In this document: positions 16,691 through 25,064 of the stretch, piece after piece
Layout: each line of letters starts with the position of its first letter
Position numbering within the stretch: the stretch's first letter is position 1
Origin: Anaerolineales bacterium
Lineage (GTDB): Bacteria; Chloroflexota; Anaerolineae; Anaerolineales; UBA11858
Length of the DNA stretch: 43,452 nt
Assembly: GCA_021108255.1 (NCBI GenBank)
Contig: JAIORG010000065.1
Coordinates: 1-43,452, forward strand
Reading direction: 5' to 3'
Translations under genes and position numbers: made by a program
Notes under the pieces: generated by a model
Seen by the model: only the letters and a program-made list of their open reading frames with translations
Database searches by the model: none
Told to the model about the DNA's origin: nothing

Positions 16691-17722
16691 ATGATTGACC
16701 TTCGTTCAGATACAGTAACCAAGCCATCCCCTGAGATGCGCGAAGTGATTGCCAAAGCGGCGGTTGGAGATGATGTTTATGGAGAAGATCCCTCAGTAAA
16801 TTTACTGGAGGAAGAATCTGCTCGTCTCCTGGGTAAAGAAGCGGGATTATTTATTCCTTCTGGCACCATGGGAAATCTGGCAGCCATGCTGACTCATTGC
16901 GAGCGTGGAAGTGAAATCATTCTCGGTGACAAAGCCCATACATTTTTATATGAGGTGGGAGGTATCGCCGCCCTGGGAGGTATTCAGGCGCACATCCTTC
17001 CTAATCAGCAAGATGGCACTTTAGGGTTGGAAGATATTCGGAAAGCCATACGAATGGATGATATTCATGACCCACCTACCCGGTTAATTACCCTCGAAAA
17101 CACCCATAATCGCTGTGGCGGTGTTGCCCTGACTGGGGAATATACCCGGCAGGTGGGAGAGATTGCTAAAGAGCATCAATTAAAGTTTCATTTAGATGGG
17201 GCGAGAATTTTTAACGCTGCCGCTGCTCTCAAAGTGAATCCGGCTGAACTTGTTGAACCGGCAGACTCCGTTATGTTCTGTCTTAGTAAAGGTTTGGGAG
17301 CTCCAGTGGGATCAGTGTTGTGCGGTGAGGCAGCATTCATTAAACGGACTCGAAAAACACGCAAGATGTTAGGGGGAGGTATGCGGCAGGCAGGCATGAT
17401 TGCCGCGGCAGGATTGTATGCCCTGGAAAAAAATCTACCTCTTCTGATCCAGGACCATCAACGGGCAGCAGACCTTGCCCGGGGGTTGGGGGGTATTGAA
17501 GGGCTGACACTCGAACACGAGAAACCGCCAACTAATATGGTGTATATCAACCTTGCCAGGGAGTTGCTCCTGAATGCAGAGGAAACAGCATTAAAATTGA
17601 AGGATAAGGGAGTCCTGGTTGGTATTACAGGTGAGAGGCAGTTCAGAATGGTGGTGCATATCTGGATCAACGATCAGGATGTTGAGAAGGTTATCCAGGC
17701 TTTTAAAGACGTATTATCCTGA
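16691..17722 (+). CDS. ltaE: Low-specificity L-threonine aldolase
   Basis: A 343-residue PLP enzyme that splits threonine or allo-threonine into glycine and acetaldehyde. The N-terminus MIDLRSDTVTKPSPEMR is the family hallmark. DDVYGEDPSVNLLE and PSGTMGNLAA form the cofactor-binding region, HLDGARIFNAA holds the aspartate that pairs with the pyridine nitrogen, and LSKGLGAPVGS contains the Schiff-base lysine K200. Length is normal. It begins 12 bases after the pseudouridine synthase gene with AAGGAG in the gap, so it is in the lspA operon by position only. Confidence 0.94.
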   Translation: MIDLRSDTVTKPSPEMREVIAKAAVGDDVYGEDPSVNLLEEESARLLGKEAGLFIPSGTMGNLAAMLTHCERGSEIILGDKAHTFLYEVGGIAALGGIQAHILPNQQDGTLGLEDIRKAIRMDDIHDPPTRLITLENTHNRCGGVALTGEYTRQVGEIAKEHQLKFHLDGARIFNAAAALKVNPAELVEPADSVMFCLSKGLGAPVGSVLCGEAAFIKRTRKTRKMLGGGMRQAGMIAAAGLYALEKNLPLLIQDHQRAADLARGLGGIEGLTLEHEKPPTNMVYINLARELLLNAEETALKLKDKGVLVGITGERQFRMVVHIWINDQDVEKVIQAFKDVLS

Positions 17723-17746
17723 GTCGTTAACCGAATTGTAGTTTTC

Positions 17747-17796
17747 AACATCACCCCAGCAATAGGACCTGTCAGGATGGAAACTTAGCTGATGTT
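17747..17796 (+). repeat. Inverted repeat upstream of the nucleoside phosphorylase gene
   Basis: AACATCA (17747-17753) and TGATGTT (17790-17796) are perfect inverted copies. A smaller CCT-GTC-AGG hairpin lies inside. The right arm touches a TATAAT at 17796-17801. It might be an operator or RNA structure for the gene starting at 17844. It does not match the purine riboswitch consensus I know. Confidence 0.3.
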
Positions 17797-17843
17797 ATAA
17801 TTAAAGGAATCTCTTTGAAGGCAGAAGAAAGGAAAGTATTGCA

Positions 17844-18680
17844 ATGAAGACCAAATATACAATTGAAGATATGGACCGGATTGCAGATGAGATTCGGGGC
17901 AGAATATCTGTTCAGCCTGCAATTGGATTAATCCTGGGGTCAGGTCTCGGTCCCTTATCAGAATCCATTCAAGATCCCACGATTATCCCTTATCATGAGC
18001 TTCCGGGCTGGCCTTTATCAACAGTAGAAGGGCATGCCGGGGAACTGATTATTGGAAAATTGGAAGGAAAAGCCGTCCTGGTCATGAATGGCAGAATTCA
18101 TTATTATGAGGGTTATGAAATGAGCCAGGTCACGCTGCCTATCAGGGTTATGCAGCGCTTGGGGATTGAAATCGTGGTAGTTACCAATGCCGCAGGTGGG
18201 ATAAATCAGGATTTTAATCCTGGGAATCCGATGTTAATCACTGATCATTTAAACTTGCTGGGCATGGCAGGCCCAAATCCCCTGCGGGGTCCAAACCTGG
18301 AAGAATTCGGTACCCGCTTTCCTGATATGAGCCAGGCTTATGATCGGAAATTGATTGAGACAGCCCGGAAAGTAGCAAAAGAATTGGAAATAACCCTTTA
18401 TGAGGGCGTTTATATTTGTTTGGCAGGTCCAACTTTTGAAACCCCTGCGGATTTGAGGTTCCTGCTTAACGCCGGCGCTGATGCGGTAGGAATGTCAACA
18501 GTTCCGGAAGTGATTGTAGCCAATCATGGTGGTCAGCGAGTGCTGGGAATCTCAGGAATCACAAATCAATCCAGTCTGTATGGGGAAGCAGAGACTACCC
18601 ATGAGGAAGTGATTGAGACTGGGAAATTATTGGCACCGAAAATGATGAAACTAATCCGGGGAATCCTGAGAGCGTTATAA
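17844..18680 (+). CDS. Purine nucleoside phosphorylase
   Basis: A 278-residue enzyme of the trimeric PNP/MTAP family. It cleaves purine nucleosides with phosphate to base plus ribose-1-phosphate in purine salvage. Visible motifs are GLILGSGLGPLSE (phosphate loop), GRIHYYEGY, VVTNAAGGINQDFNPG, GPTFETPADLRFL and GMSTVPEVIVANHGG. The asparagine in the late segment GISGITNQSS is the base-contacting Asn of inosine/guanosine-specific enzymes, so those substrates are likelier than adenosine. GAAAGGAAAG precedes the ATG. It appears to be transcribed on its own after a 121-base gap. Confidence 0.94.
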   Translation: MKTKYTIEDMDRIADEIRGRISVQPAIGLILGSGLGPLSESIQDPTIIPYHELPGWPLSTVEGHAGELIIGKLEGKAVLVMNGRIHYYEGYEMSQVTLPIRVMQRLGIEIVVVTNAAGGINQDFNPGNPMLITDHLNLLGMAGPNPLRGPNLEEFGTRFPDMSQAYDRKLIETARKVAKELEITLYEGVYICLAGPTFETPADLRFLLNAGADAVGMSTVPEVIVANHGGQRVLGISGITNQSSLYGEAETTHEEVIETGKLLAPKMMKLIRGILRAL

Positions 18681-18777
18681 ATCCAGCCTCCGGCAAGTAA
18701 TGGGGCGCTTTGTTCCCTTTAATTTACAATTAATCTATGAATATTAAACAGACTTTGAATTATTAGCATAATATTTA

Positions 18778-19467
18778 ATGAGTGAATTTTTGCGTTACCT
18801 GAAAGAACTCGAGTATCTGATCTATATAATATTGGGGATATTTACAGTATGGCAGCTCCGTAAATTTTATAGCGCTTGGGAAGAATTGCGGGCTGCGGCT
18901 TTCGGATTAGAAAAGGAGAGCGCCCAGGCGAGATTAAACCGCTCGGCAGCGCTATTGGTAGTATTGCTTTTCCTGGCTACTGCTGAATTCGGAATGGTCT
19001 CTTTTATCATACCTGCCATACCCGGGTTGGAACCCTTACCGACTGCCACACTCGATTTATTGGCTACACCGACCATAATCCTGGACGTAAAGACGGTTAC
19101 GCCTGCTGGTACTCAGGAAACACCCCCGCCAGGAACTGAGGTCATCCAGCCTGGATGTATTCCAGATGAAGTCATGATTACTTTCCCGGAAAACAATTCC
19201 ACCGTTCAGGATATCGTTGAAGTGGAAGGTACGGCGAACATCGCTGATTTCGGTTTTTATAAATTTGAGATTTCCAGAGCAGGTACAGATACCTGGTTGA
19301 CAATTCAGGCAGGAGAATTTCCCAAAGACAATGAGGTGTTGGGATTTTGGGATACAACTCAATTGGAGTCTGGTAATTATTATTTACGTCTGGTTGTGAT
19401 TGACAATCAAGGTATTCAACGGGAACCATGCGCTGTGTATTTGTACGTCGAACCTCCCAGTGAATAA
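18778..19467 (+). CDS. Membrane-anchored protein with an extracytoplasmic Ig-like domain (unknown function)
   Basis: A 229-residue protein I cannot assign. Two hydrophobic helices (about 12-27 and 56-80) flank a short charged loop. A Thr/Pro-rich spacer (about 85-125, with TPAGTQETPPPGTE) leads to a beta-rich domain (about 130-225). That domain starts EVMITFPENNSTVQDIVEV and ends with DNQGIQREPCAVYLYVEP, a pattern of bacterial Ig-like folds on the cell surface. It has C127 and a late Cys that could bridge. No clear ribosome site precedes the ATG at 18778, so the start is less certain. It sits between PNP and a GNAT enzyme. Confidence 0.75.
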   Translation: MSEFLRYLKELEYLIYIILGIFTVWQLRKFYSAWEELRAAAFGLEKESAQARLNRSAALLVVLLFLATAEFGMVSFIIPAIPGLEPLPTATLDLLATPTIILDVKTVTPAGTQETPPPGTEVIQPGCIPDEVMITFPENNSTVQDIVEVEGTANIADFGFYKFEISRAGTDTWLTIQAGEFPKDNEVLGFWDTTQLESGNYYLRLVVIDNQGIQREPCAVYLYVEPPSE

Positions 19468-19481
19468 CCCCGGAAGGATTT

Positions 19482-20018
19482 ATGGCTAAAATCGATATCC
19501 GCCCCGCAATATCTACTGATATACCGAAGATGATCTCCTTAGATCATAATTACGCAACCGGACATGTCTGGCAAATGACATTGGATCTTACAGATATACA
19601 GACCCAGGTATCATTCCGGGAAGTCCGCCTGCCTCGTGAGGTGCATGTTAATTACCCGCGTATTCCCCGCAGAATGGTAGATGATTGGACCAGGCGGGAT
19701 CTTTTGCTGTTGGCTGAAGAAGGCGGGATAGTTCGAGGATACATCAGTGTCAGGTTGGGGCTTGCCCCGGCCAGCGCCTGGGTAGAGGATCTGGCAGTGG
19801 ATCGGATTTACAGACGAAACGGGATTGCCAGCGCGTTGGTTTTAACTGCCCAGGATTGGTGTGGGAAAAAAGGCATTCATCGCTTGACTCTGGAAATGCA
19901 GCCTAAAAATTACCCTGCCATTCAATTTGCATATAAATTAGGCTTTGAATTTTCGGGTTACAATGATCAATATTATCGCGATCAGGAGATAGCTATTTTC
20001 TTTTCCTCCTATATATGA
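19482..20018 (+). CDS. GNAT-family N-acetyltransferase (RimI-like)
   Basis: A 178-residue acetyltransferase. The GNAT core is in the second half: VEDLAVDRIYRRNGIASALV provides motif A with the acetyl-CoA loop R-R-N-G-I-A, and MQPKNYPAIQFAYKLGFEFS is motif B. This late pattern resembles RimI and similar protein N-terminal acetylases, but substrate cannot be decided. An AAGGA site precedes ATG 19482. The stop overlaps the start of the membrane regulator by 4 bases (ATGA), so the two are probably cotranslated. Confidence 0.88.
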   Translation: MAKIDIRPAISTDIPKMISLDHNYATGHVWQMTLDLTDIQTQVSFREVRLPREVHVNYPRIPRRMVDDWTRRDLLLLAEEGGIVRGYISVRLGLAPASAWVEDLAVDRIYRRNGIASALVLTAQDWCGKKGIHRLTLEMQPKNYPAIQFAYKLGFEFSGYNDQYYRDQEIAIFFSSYI

Positions 20019-21937
20019 ACCTTCTGAGTATTTTACAGACGCTTAATCAGCTGCTGGAAGCTGGTATCTCAATCACCGCTTTTTCTTTGCTTCTTTATGC
20101 TTTAACTTTTAATCTAAAGGATAAAGTTGCCCGCTCATCCGCCTTTATCATGGCTTGTGTAGTGATTGTTTTTGTAGGGGAGTCAGTCGCGGGTGTAGTC
20201 ACCAACCTTGCCTGGGTCGAGCGTTGGTACCAAATCCAATGGATTGGCATCATCTTTCTGCCCTCAGCCTACGTATTGCTGTCAGATGCAGTGTTGGCCA
20301 CAACAGGCCGTCCGTCCCGTGGACGGCGGACAAAACTGGTTAAAGTGACCTTTGTAATTTCTGGAATATTTCTACTTACAATTCCTTATTATTTATTGGT
20401 AGGGCCCCTGGTCACGGAAAACGTGGTTGCTCCGCACCTGGAAAGGACAAACCTGACCTGGGTGTTTTCTGCTTTTTACATACTGAGTATGATCTGGGCC
20501 TGGATTAATTTTCAGCGAGCGTATCACAGGACTAGAACCCGGTCCGGCCGTAGAAGAATGGGATACTTGATTGTAGGTGCCCTGGCGCCTGCTCTGGGAT
20601 CTTTCCCCTATCTGCTGTTTGGATCAGCGTTTGCCTCCGTTCATCCCTATGTGTTCTGGTTAGTAGCTGTTGCTAGCAATATATTGGTATCCGGTTTAAT
20701 CATTATCATGGCTTATGCTGTCGCTTTTTTTGGTGTTCCCTGGCCTGATCGAGTAGTAAAAAGGCGACTGATTAAATGGGTGATGAGGGGACCCATCACT
20801 GTCAGCACGGTTCTGGCATTAACTACTCTCTCCCGGAGAATAGGCGAACCGCTCGCGGTTTTTGCTCCCGTTGTCATGGCAGGCACTTTTTTACTCATGC
20901 AATATGTAATCACTATGTTTTCACCAATGTGGGAGCGCTGGTTTCTTTTTGGTGAAGAGAAAAACAATCTGGCCATGGTCCAGAATCTGGAAGCAAGATT
21001 GTTTACAACAGATGATCTAAAACAGTTGCTTGAATCAGTGCTGGCGGCGATATGTGACCGCCTCCAGGTCCAGAAAGCATTTACAGCTTCTTTTAATAAA
21101 AGAGGGGTGGATTTTCTGGTTTCGGTAGGAGGTCCGGCGGGATTTGACAAAGAGGACTTATCCCAAAATATTCTTGCAGTTGCCACCGCCGAGGATAAAA
21201 TTGGTCAGTTTGAACTGTTCTCCTGGGGAGAGTATTGGATCATTCCTGTATTCAGTGAAGCTGAACCGGAGGATTTATTGGGATTGGTAGGAGTGGAGAT
21301 CCCTGAGGAGGAGTTCCATGGAGACCAGAAAGAAGCCTTCCAAATATTAATTCAACGAGCTTATCAAGCGCTGGAAGATAGAAATTTCCAACAGCAAATT
21401 TTTACTTCTATCGAAGATTTAACTCCTCAGATGAACCGGATCCAGAGTTTAAGAGCAGCTTCCCGGTTTGATGGAACCAGAGTGCTCACTACTGCGATTA
21501 ATGACTCCACCCTGGATGAGGGTACCTTGACTGGATGGGTCAGGGATGCGCTTTCAGATTACTGGGGGGGACCGCATCTTTCGGAAAGCCCTCTGCTGCA
21601 GCTTGAAGTTGTACAAAACGCTCTTGAGGAACATGACGGGATTTCTGTAAAGGCTATTCGGTCAATACTAAGAGAGGCAATTGACAAGATTCGTCCGGAA
21701 GGAACCAGGCGGTTTACACTGGATTGGGTTTTGTACAATATTTTGGAGATGAAGTTTCTGAAAGGACAAAAAGTCAGGGATGTATCCAAACGCCTGGCAA
21801 TGTCTGAGGCGAATCTTTACCGCAAACAGAAGGTTGCTATTGAGATTGTAGCAAAAACGATTCTGGAAATGGAGAAACAAGCCCGTGAAGAAAGCAATGA
21901 ATCTTCTTCAGAAAATGCGAAAAAAATGTTACAATGA
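20015..21937 (+). CDS. Membrane sensor-regulator: 7TM region, GAF-like domain and C-terminal HTH
   Basis: A 640-residue protein without the histidine-kinase core that its N-terminus suggests. Residues 1-240 hold about seven hydrophobic helices, like the 7TM sensor region of some histidine kinases, with one or two more near 260-300. Residues about 325-450 look like a GAF domain (DDLKQLLESVLAAICDRLQ onward). The last 60 residues contain a helix-turn-helix: GQKVRDVSKRLAMSEANLYR, similar to sigma region 4 or LuxR-like helices. It could be a membrane-bound transcription factor that binds DNA directly. The target and signal are unknown. It overlaps the acetyltransferase gene by 4 bases and precedes the S1-domain gene by 33 bases. 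Confidence 0.8.
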   Translation: MNLLSILQTLNQLLEAGISITAFSLLLYALTFNLKDKVARSSAFIMACVVIVFVGESVAGVVTNLAWVERWYQIQWIGIIFLPSAYVLLSDAVLATTGRPSRGRRTKLVKVTFVISGIFLLTIPYYLLVGPLVTENVVAPHLERTNLTWVFSAFYILSMIWAWINFQRAYHRTRTRSGRRRMGYLIVGALAPALGSFPYLLFGSAFASVHPYVFWLVAVASNILVSGLIIIMAYAVAFFGVPWPDRVVKRRLIKWVMRGPITVSTVLALTTLSRRIGEPLAVFAPVVMAGTFLLMQYVITMFSPMWERWFLFGEEKNNLAMVQNLEARLFTTDDLKQLLESVLAAICDRLQVQKAFTASFNKRGVDFLVSVGGPAGFDKEDLSQNILAVATAEDKIGQFELFSWGEYWIIPVFSEAEPEDLLGLVGVEIPEEEFHGDQKEAFQILIQRAYQALEDRNFQQQIFTSIEDLTPQMNRIQSLRAASRFDGTRVLTTAINDSTLDEGTLTGWVRDALSDYWGGPHLSESPLLQLEVVQNALEEHDGISVKAIRSILREAIDKIRPEGTRRFTLDWVLYNILEMKFLKGQKVRDVSKRLAMSEANLYRKQKVAIEIVAKTILEMEKQAREESNESSSENAKKMLQ

Positions 21938-21970
21938 ATTTTGCTCGCACTAGTTTGACGAGGATTATTA

Positions 21971-22915
21971 ATGGTTCAAAAGGATCAATCACCAAAGGTG
22001 CCAGGTGAACCTCCCCAATTGGGAGACGCATGGTGGAAAGCTGCTTTATCTGAAGTAGATGATGGGTTTGCAGGTACAGAGTTTCTAGAAGACCCCCTCT
22101 ATACCTCTGAAACCTGTATCTTGGCCCCGGTCAATTTGTCCCAACCGGAAAATGATTGGGCCTATATCAAAGAATTGTATCAGCGGGATGAAATCCTTCA
22201 ACTGAAGGTTGTCGGCAGTAACCAGGGAGGTCTTTTAGTTCAGGGGGAAAAAATCAATGGGTTTGTTCCTTCCTCTCACCTGCTGGAAGGATATAAAAAG
22301 AAGGAATACCTGCAGCAATCGGTTTCTCTGAAAATAATTGAATATGATAGAGATCGCTGTCGGGTAGTGATGTCGGAACGCGCAGCGCAGGCAGAGCCTG
22401 GTACAAGGTTAAAACTTCTAGATGCCCTTGAAGAAGGCACCTGCATTCCCGGGATTGTGACGACACTGACTGACTTTGGCGCTTTTGTGGACCTGGGTGG
22501 TATGGAAGGATTGATCCATATCTCAGAACTTTCCTGGGGTAGAGTGGACCATCCTTCGGATGTGGTCGCCGTAGGAGATAATCTTGAAGTCTATATTTTA
22601 AATATTGACCGGGATGAAAACAAGGTGGCTCTCAGTCTAAAAAAGATGTGCCCCAATCCTTGGGACACTATTGCAGAACGATATCATCAGGGACAAATCG
22701 TAGAGGCAGTAGTGAAAAACATTGTTTCTTATGGAGCTTTTGTCCAATTAGAGGAAGGCGTGGATGGTTTGATCCATGTTTCTGAATTGGGGGAAAATGG
22801 AGATCAGGTATCACCCTGGGATGTGCTGGAAGAGAATCAAGAAATCATGGTGGAGATTATTCACCTGGATCCGGAAGAACAGCGTCTCGGGTTAAGTTTG
22901 GAAGTGGGGAAATAA
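21971..22915 (+). CDS. S1 RNA-binding-domain protein (ribosomal protein S1-like)
   Basis: A 314-residue protein with three S1 repeats: a degenerate one at about 70-140 and two clear ones at about 157-225 and 240-312. The clear repeats carry the hallmark G-A-F-V-x-L/D segments: TDFGAFVDLGGMEGLIHISE and SYGAFVQLEEGVDGLIHVSE. Full ribosomal S1 has four to six repeats; this short form is common in Chloroflexota and Gram-positive-type bacteria. It likely binds mRNA during translation or RNA turnover. GAGGA precedes the ATG at 21971. I would not call it rpsA with certainty. Confidence 0.88.
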   Translation: MVQKDQSPKVPGEPPQLGDAWWKAALSEVDDGFAGTEFLEDPLYTSETCILAPVNLSQPENDWAYIKELYQRDEILQLKVVGSNQGGLLVQGEKINGFVPSSHLLEGYKKKEYLQQSVSLKIIEYDRDRCRVVMSERAAQAEPGTRLKLLDALEEGTCIPGIVTTLTDFGAFVDLGGMEGLIHISELSWGRVDHPSDVVAVGDNLEVYILNIDRDENKVALSLKKMCPNPWDTIAERYHQGQIVEAVVKNIVSYGAFVQLEEGVDGLIHVSELGENGDQVSPWDVLEENQEIMVEIIHLDPEEQRLGLSLEVGK

Positions 22916-22936
22916 CAAGGTTTACCAATCGCGAAC

Positions 22937-23512
22937 ATGTTTAATAAATGGTGGGATCTCTTAATCGGGGCTCTGTTCGGTTTGTTATGTGCCGGGCTGA
23001 TATTGCTGGTCTCTAAACCAAAGTCCGGAAGGGCTATTTTGCTGCGCCCCCCGCCCACATCAGCTCCTGTAGTGGTGAATGTAGATGGCGCGGTCCAATT
23101 TCCGGGCGTTTTTTCTTTGCCAGTTCACAGCCGGGTTGAGGACGCAGTGGAAGCAGCCGGGGGATTTGCAGAAAATGCTAGACCGGGTTCTATTAACCTG
23201 GCTGCATTACTGGAAGACGGAAGTCATATTTTTGTCCCTTATCAGAGCGCTGAAATCAATTCCGGCACAGAAAATGGTGAAAGAACTGTTAGTTTGTCAG
23301 AGTCCGGGGAAATGATCTCTCTGATCAATATTAACCAGGCGTCTTTGGAAGTACTGGTAACCTTGCCGGGAATCGGTCCAGTCACAGCTGAAAAAATTAT
23401 CTCTTACCGGGAAGAACACACGTTTACCAGGATTGAGGAGATCCAGAAAGTCCCCGGCATTGGACCGGCGACCTATGAAGAAATAAAAATGTACATTACT
23501 GTGGGGGAATAA
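22937..23512 (+). CDS. ComEA-like protein: membrane helix, SLBB domain, helix-hairpin-helix
   Basis: A 191-residue protein with an N-terminal helix (about 8-27) that anchors it. An SLBB-like domain spans about 48-105 (VVNVDGAVQFPGVFSLP, then HSRVEDAVEAAGG), and two helix-hairpin-helix motifs end the protein (ASLEVLVTLPGIGPVTAEKI and IQKVPGIGPATYEEI). This is the architecture of ComEA, the DNA receptor of competence. The usual ComEC channel gene is not in the window immediately downstream, so competence is a suggestion. It follows the S1 gene by 21 bases and may share its transcript. Confidence 0.9.
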   Translation: MFNKWWDLLIGALFGLLCAGLILLVSKPKSGRAILLRPPPTSAPVVVNVDGAVQFPGVFSLPVHSRVEDAVEAAGGFAENARPGSINLAALLEDGSHIFVPYQSAEINSGTENGERTVSLSESGEMISLININQASLEVLVTLPGIGPVTAEKIISYREEHTFTRIEEIQKVPGIGPATYEEIKMYITVGE

Positions 23513-23545
23513 GCAGTATTAAAACGGGACTCTTAAAAAAATAAA

Positions 23546-23625
23546 CCTTGTCAGAAATTTCATTGGCGGGAAAGAACAGATCACCGTTGTTGGGCGGATA
23601 CTTTCTGCGTAGAATACTGACAAGG
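23546..23625. repeat. 9-bp inverted repeat, possible terminator or structured RNA
   Basis: CCTTGTCAG (23546-23554) and CTGACAAGG (23617-23625) are perfect inverted copies with 62 bases between. On the reverse strand the second arm is followed by TTTATTTTTTT, so it could end transcription of the 65-residue protein gene. It lies 34 bases after the comEA-like stop. The long loop is unusual for a simple terminator. Confidence 0.4.
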
Positions 23626-23674
23626 CTTTTGTCTCTTCTAGATCAGAGTGATTCAGCTTGCTTTTTTTACTTTA

Positions 23675-23872
23675 TTATCCCTTCTTCAGTACGGGCAGTC
23701 CATTTTTGCTTTCAGAAACCACATACCCTGCAGGAACGCTGTCGAGAGCTTTCCCTGGTTTTTCTTCTTTCGCAAAGTAGTAGAGTGTTGATTCTTTTCC
23801 GCTTTTCAGTACCCTGGTATTTCCATGCAAGATATAAGTCTTGCCTTTAGAATTTGTAAAAGTGAAAGCCAT
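23675..23872 (-). CDS. Small conserved-looking protein, 65 residues, unknown function
   Basis: The ATG at 23870-23872 is preceded by GGAGAT (minus strand), a good ribosome site, while the longer upstream reading lacks one. The protein is basic and soluble: it starts MAFTFTNSKGKTYILHGN and ends NGLPVLKKG. The pattern of short beta-strands with many Lys/Gly residues and the YYFAKEEK and LDSVPAGYVV segments recall a small orphan family I have seen in several bacterial phyla, without known function. No membrane helix or Cys. It stands alone between the comEA-like gene and a GNAT gene. Confidence 0.75.
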   Translation of the reverse strand: MAFTFTNSKGKTYILHGNTRVLKSGKESTLYYFAKEEKPGKALDSVPAGYVVSESKNGLPVLKKG

Positions 23873-23924
23873 GATATCTCCTTTATCTTTGATACGTAAT
23901 AAACCGCCCAACAGTTATTGTGAC

Positions 23925-23940
23925 GGGGTGTTCACACCCC
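23925..23940. repeat. GC-rich hairpin upstream of the 65-residue protein gene
   Basis: GGGGTG (23925-23930) pairs with CACCCC (23935-23940) around a TTCA loop, about 53 bases upstream of the small gene's start on the minus strand. It has no following T-run on either strand. It could be a 5' untranslated structure or a weak terminator of the upstream GNAT gene. Confidence 0.3.
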
Positions 23941-24091
23941 GGGTTAAATAATCATCTTACTGTTCATTGAAAGGATCATTGATTCTGCTTTGATTCTGTC
24001 GAGGAGGAAGATGATCGTTCTTCTCTCTTATTGTAACCCTTTTACCTTAAAAAGTTCTGGTTTTCCCCTTATTTAAGGGGATTTTCGGGGT

Positions 24092-24877
24092 TTAAGGCCG
24101 CTTTTTTAGTAAAAATTCCCCATATTCAGCTGAAATTTCGAATCCAAGGGATCGGTACAGGCTTAAAGCTGGCAAATTATCCTTTTTGACATTGAGCCCG
24201 ATAAGGTCAACATTCTTCTGAAGAGATAAACAAAGTTTTGCTGTTACTGCTCTCCCCAGTCCCTGATTTCTGAATTCAGGAAGGGTTGTTATGTTTCCCA
24301 GGGCAGCTACCCGGAAGGCGGGAGAATAAACATGTACACCCCCGATGCTAAGCAGTCTGCCATCTCTTCGGTAACCAACAAATTGCCGGGTTAACAACAT
24401 CTGCGGGTCAAATGCATTGCCCGGGTAGCTTAATTGATAAAGTGATTGGATTTCTTCCAGGTCAATTTCTGTGAGCTGAAAGGTGTTCTTTGTATTAACT
24501 TTTCCGATTTGGGATTGATCCTTGAGTCCCATCTTGAAGTGACTGCCATAATCAGAGATCGCAAATATACTTGAAAACGACTCTTCTAGACCGGGACTGA
24601 GATGAGCATAAAATTGGTCAGGCAGAAGTTGAATGAGCTGGTTGACAAACTCCTTTTCCAGCTGTCCAGGTTGTGACAACGCCAGCAGGACAGGCATTGT
24701 TCCACCATGGTATACCAGGACAACCTTGTCCACGGATTTACCTGAGAGGACTCCATAACAGGTAGTTTTTGACCAGAAAAAATCATCCAGATCCCCCAGG
24801 CTGTATAGATGGAGGAAGGGATCCTTTCGGAAATACTCGGCTAATAATTTTTTGTCACGGAGATTGAACAGGTTCAT
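24092..24877 (-). CDS. GNAT-family acetyltransferase with an extra N-terminal domain
   Basis: A 261-residue protein. Residues 130-261 form a GNAT domain: GNITTLPEFRNQGLGRAVTA is motif A with the RNQGLG acetyl-CoA loop, and NLPALSLYRSLGFEIS is motif B. Residues 1-125 (FNLRDKKLLAEYFRKDPFLH onward) look like the degenerate GNAT-like N-terminal half of two-domain acetyltransferases. The substrate is unknown. It is transcribed leftward, divergent from the two-component genes, and no partner lies in its own direction except the 65-residue protein. Confidence 0.87.
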   Translation of the reverse strand: MNLFNLRDKKLLAEYFRKDPFLHLYSLGDLDDFFWSKTTCYGVLSGKSVDKVVLVYHGGTMPVLLALSQPGQLEKEFVNQLIQLLPDQFYAHLSPGLEESFSSIFAISDYGSHFKMGLKDQSQIGKVNTKNTFQLTEIDLEEIQSLYQLSYPGNAFDPQMLLTRQFVGYRRDGRLLSIGGVHVYSPAFRVAALGNITTLPEFRNQGLGRAVTAKLCLSLQKNVDLIGLNVKKDNLPALSLYRSLGFEISAEYGEFLLKKRP

Positions 24878-25064
24878 ATTAATATAGATTGTACCAACTG
24901 GGTTGTTTTAATTATTGTAGCAATTATGGGCAGGATGCCAGATTTTGATGATTATTCCTTATTCTCAATTAGAAATGAGAGAGGATGTATTCCCTCGGCG
25001 GCGTTGATAATTTGAATCTTAATCAAAAGCTGGTGGACAGAGGATGGTGTAAAATGATATTGAA

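Noticed and set aside
23548-23850. A 100-codon plus-strand frame over the 65-residue gene
   Set aside because: Its start has no ribosome site, its product is Phe/Leu/Ser-rich without pattern, and the minus-strand gene has a good start and a protein-like sequence.
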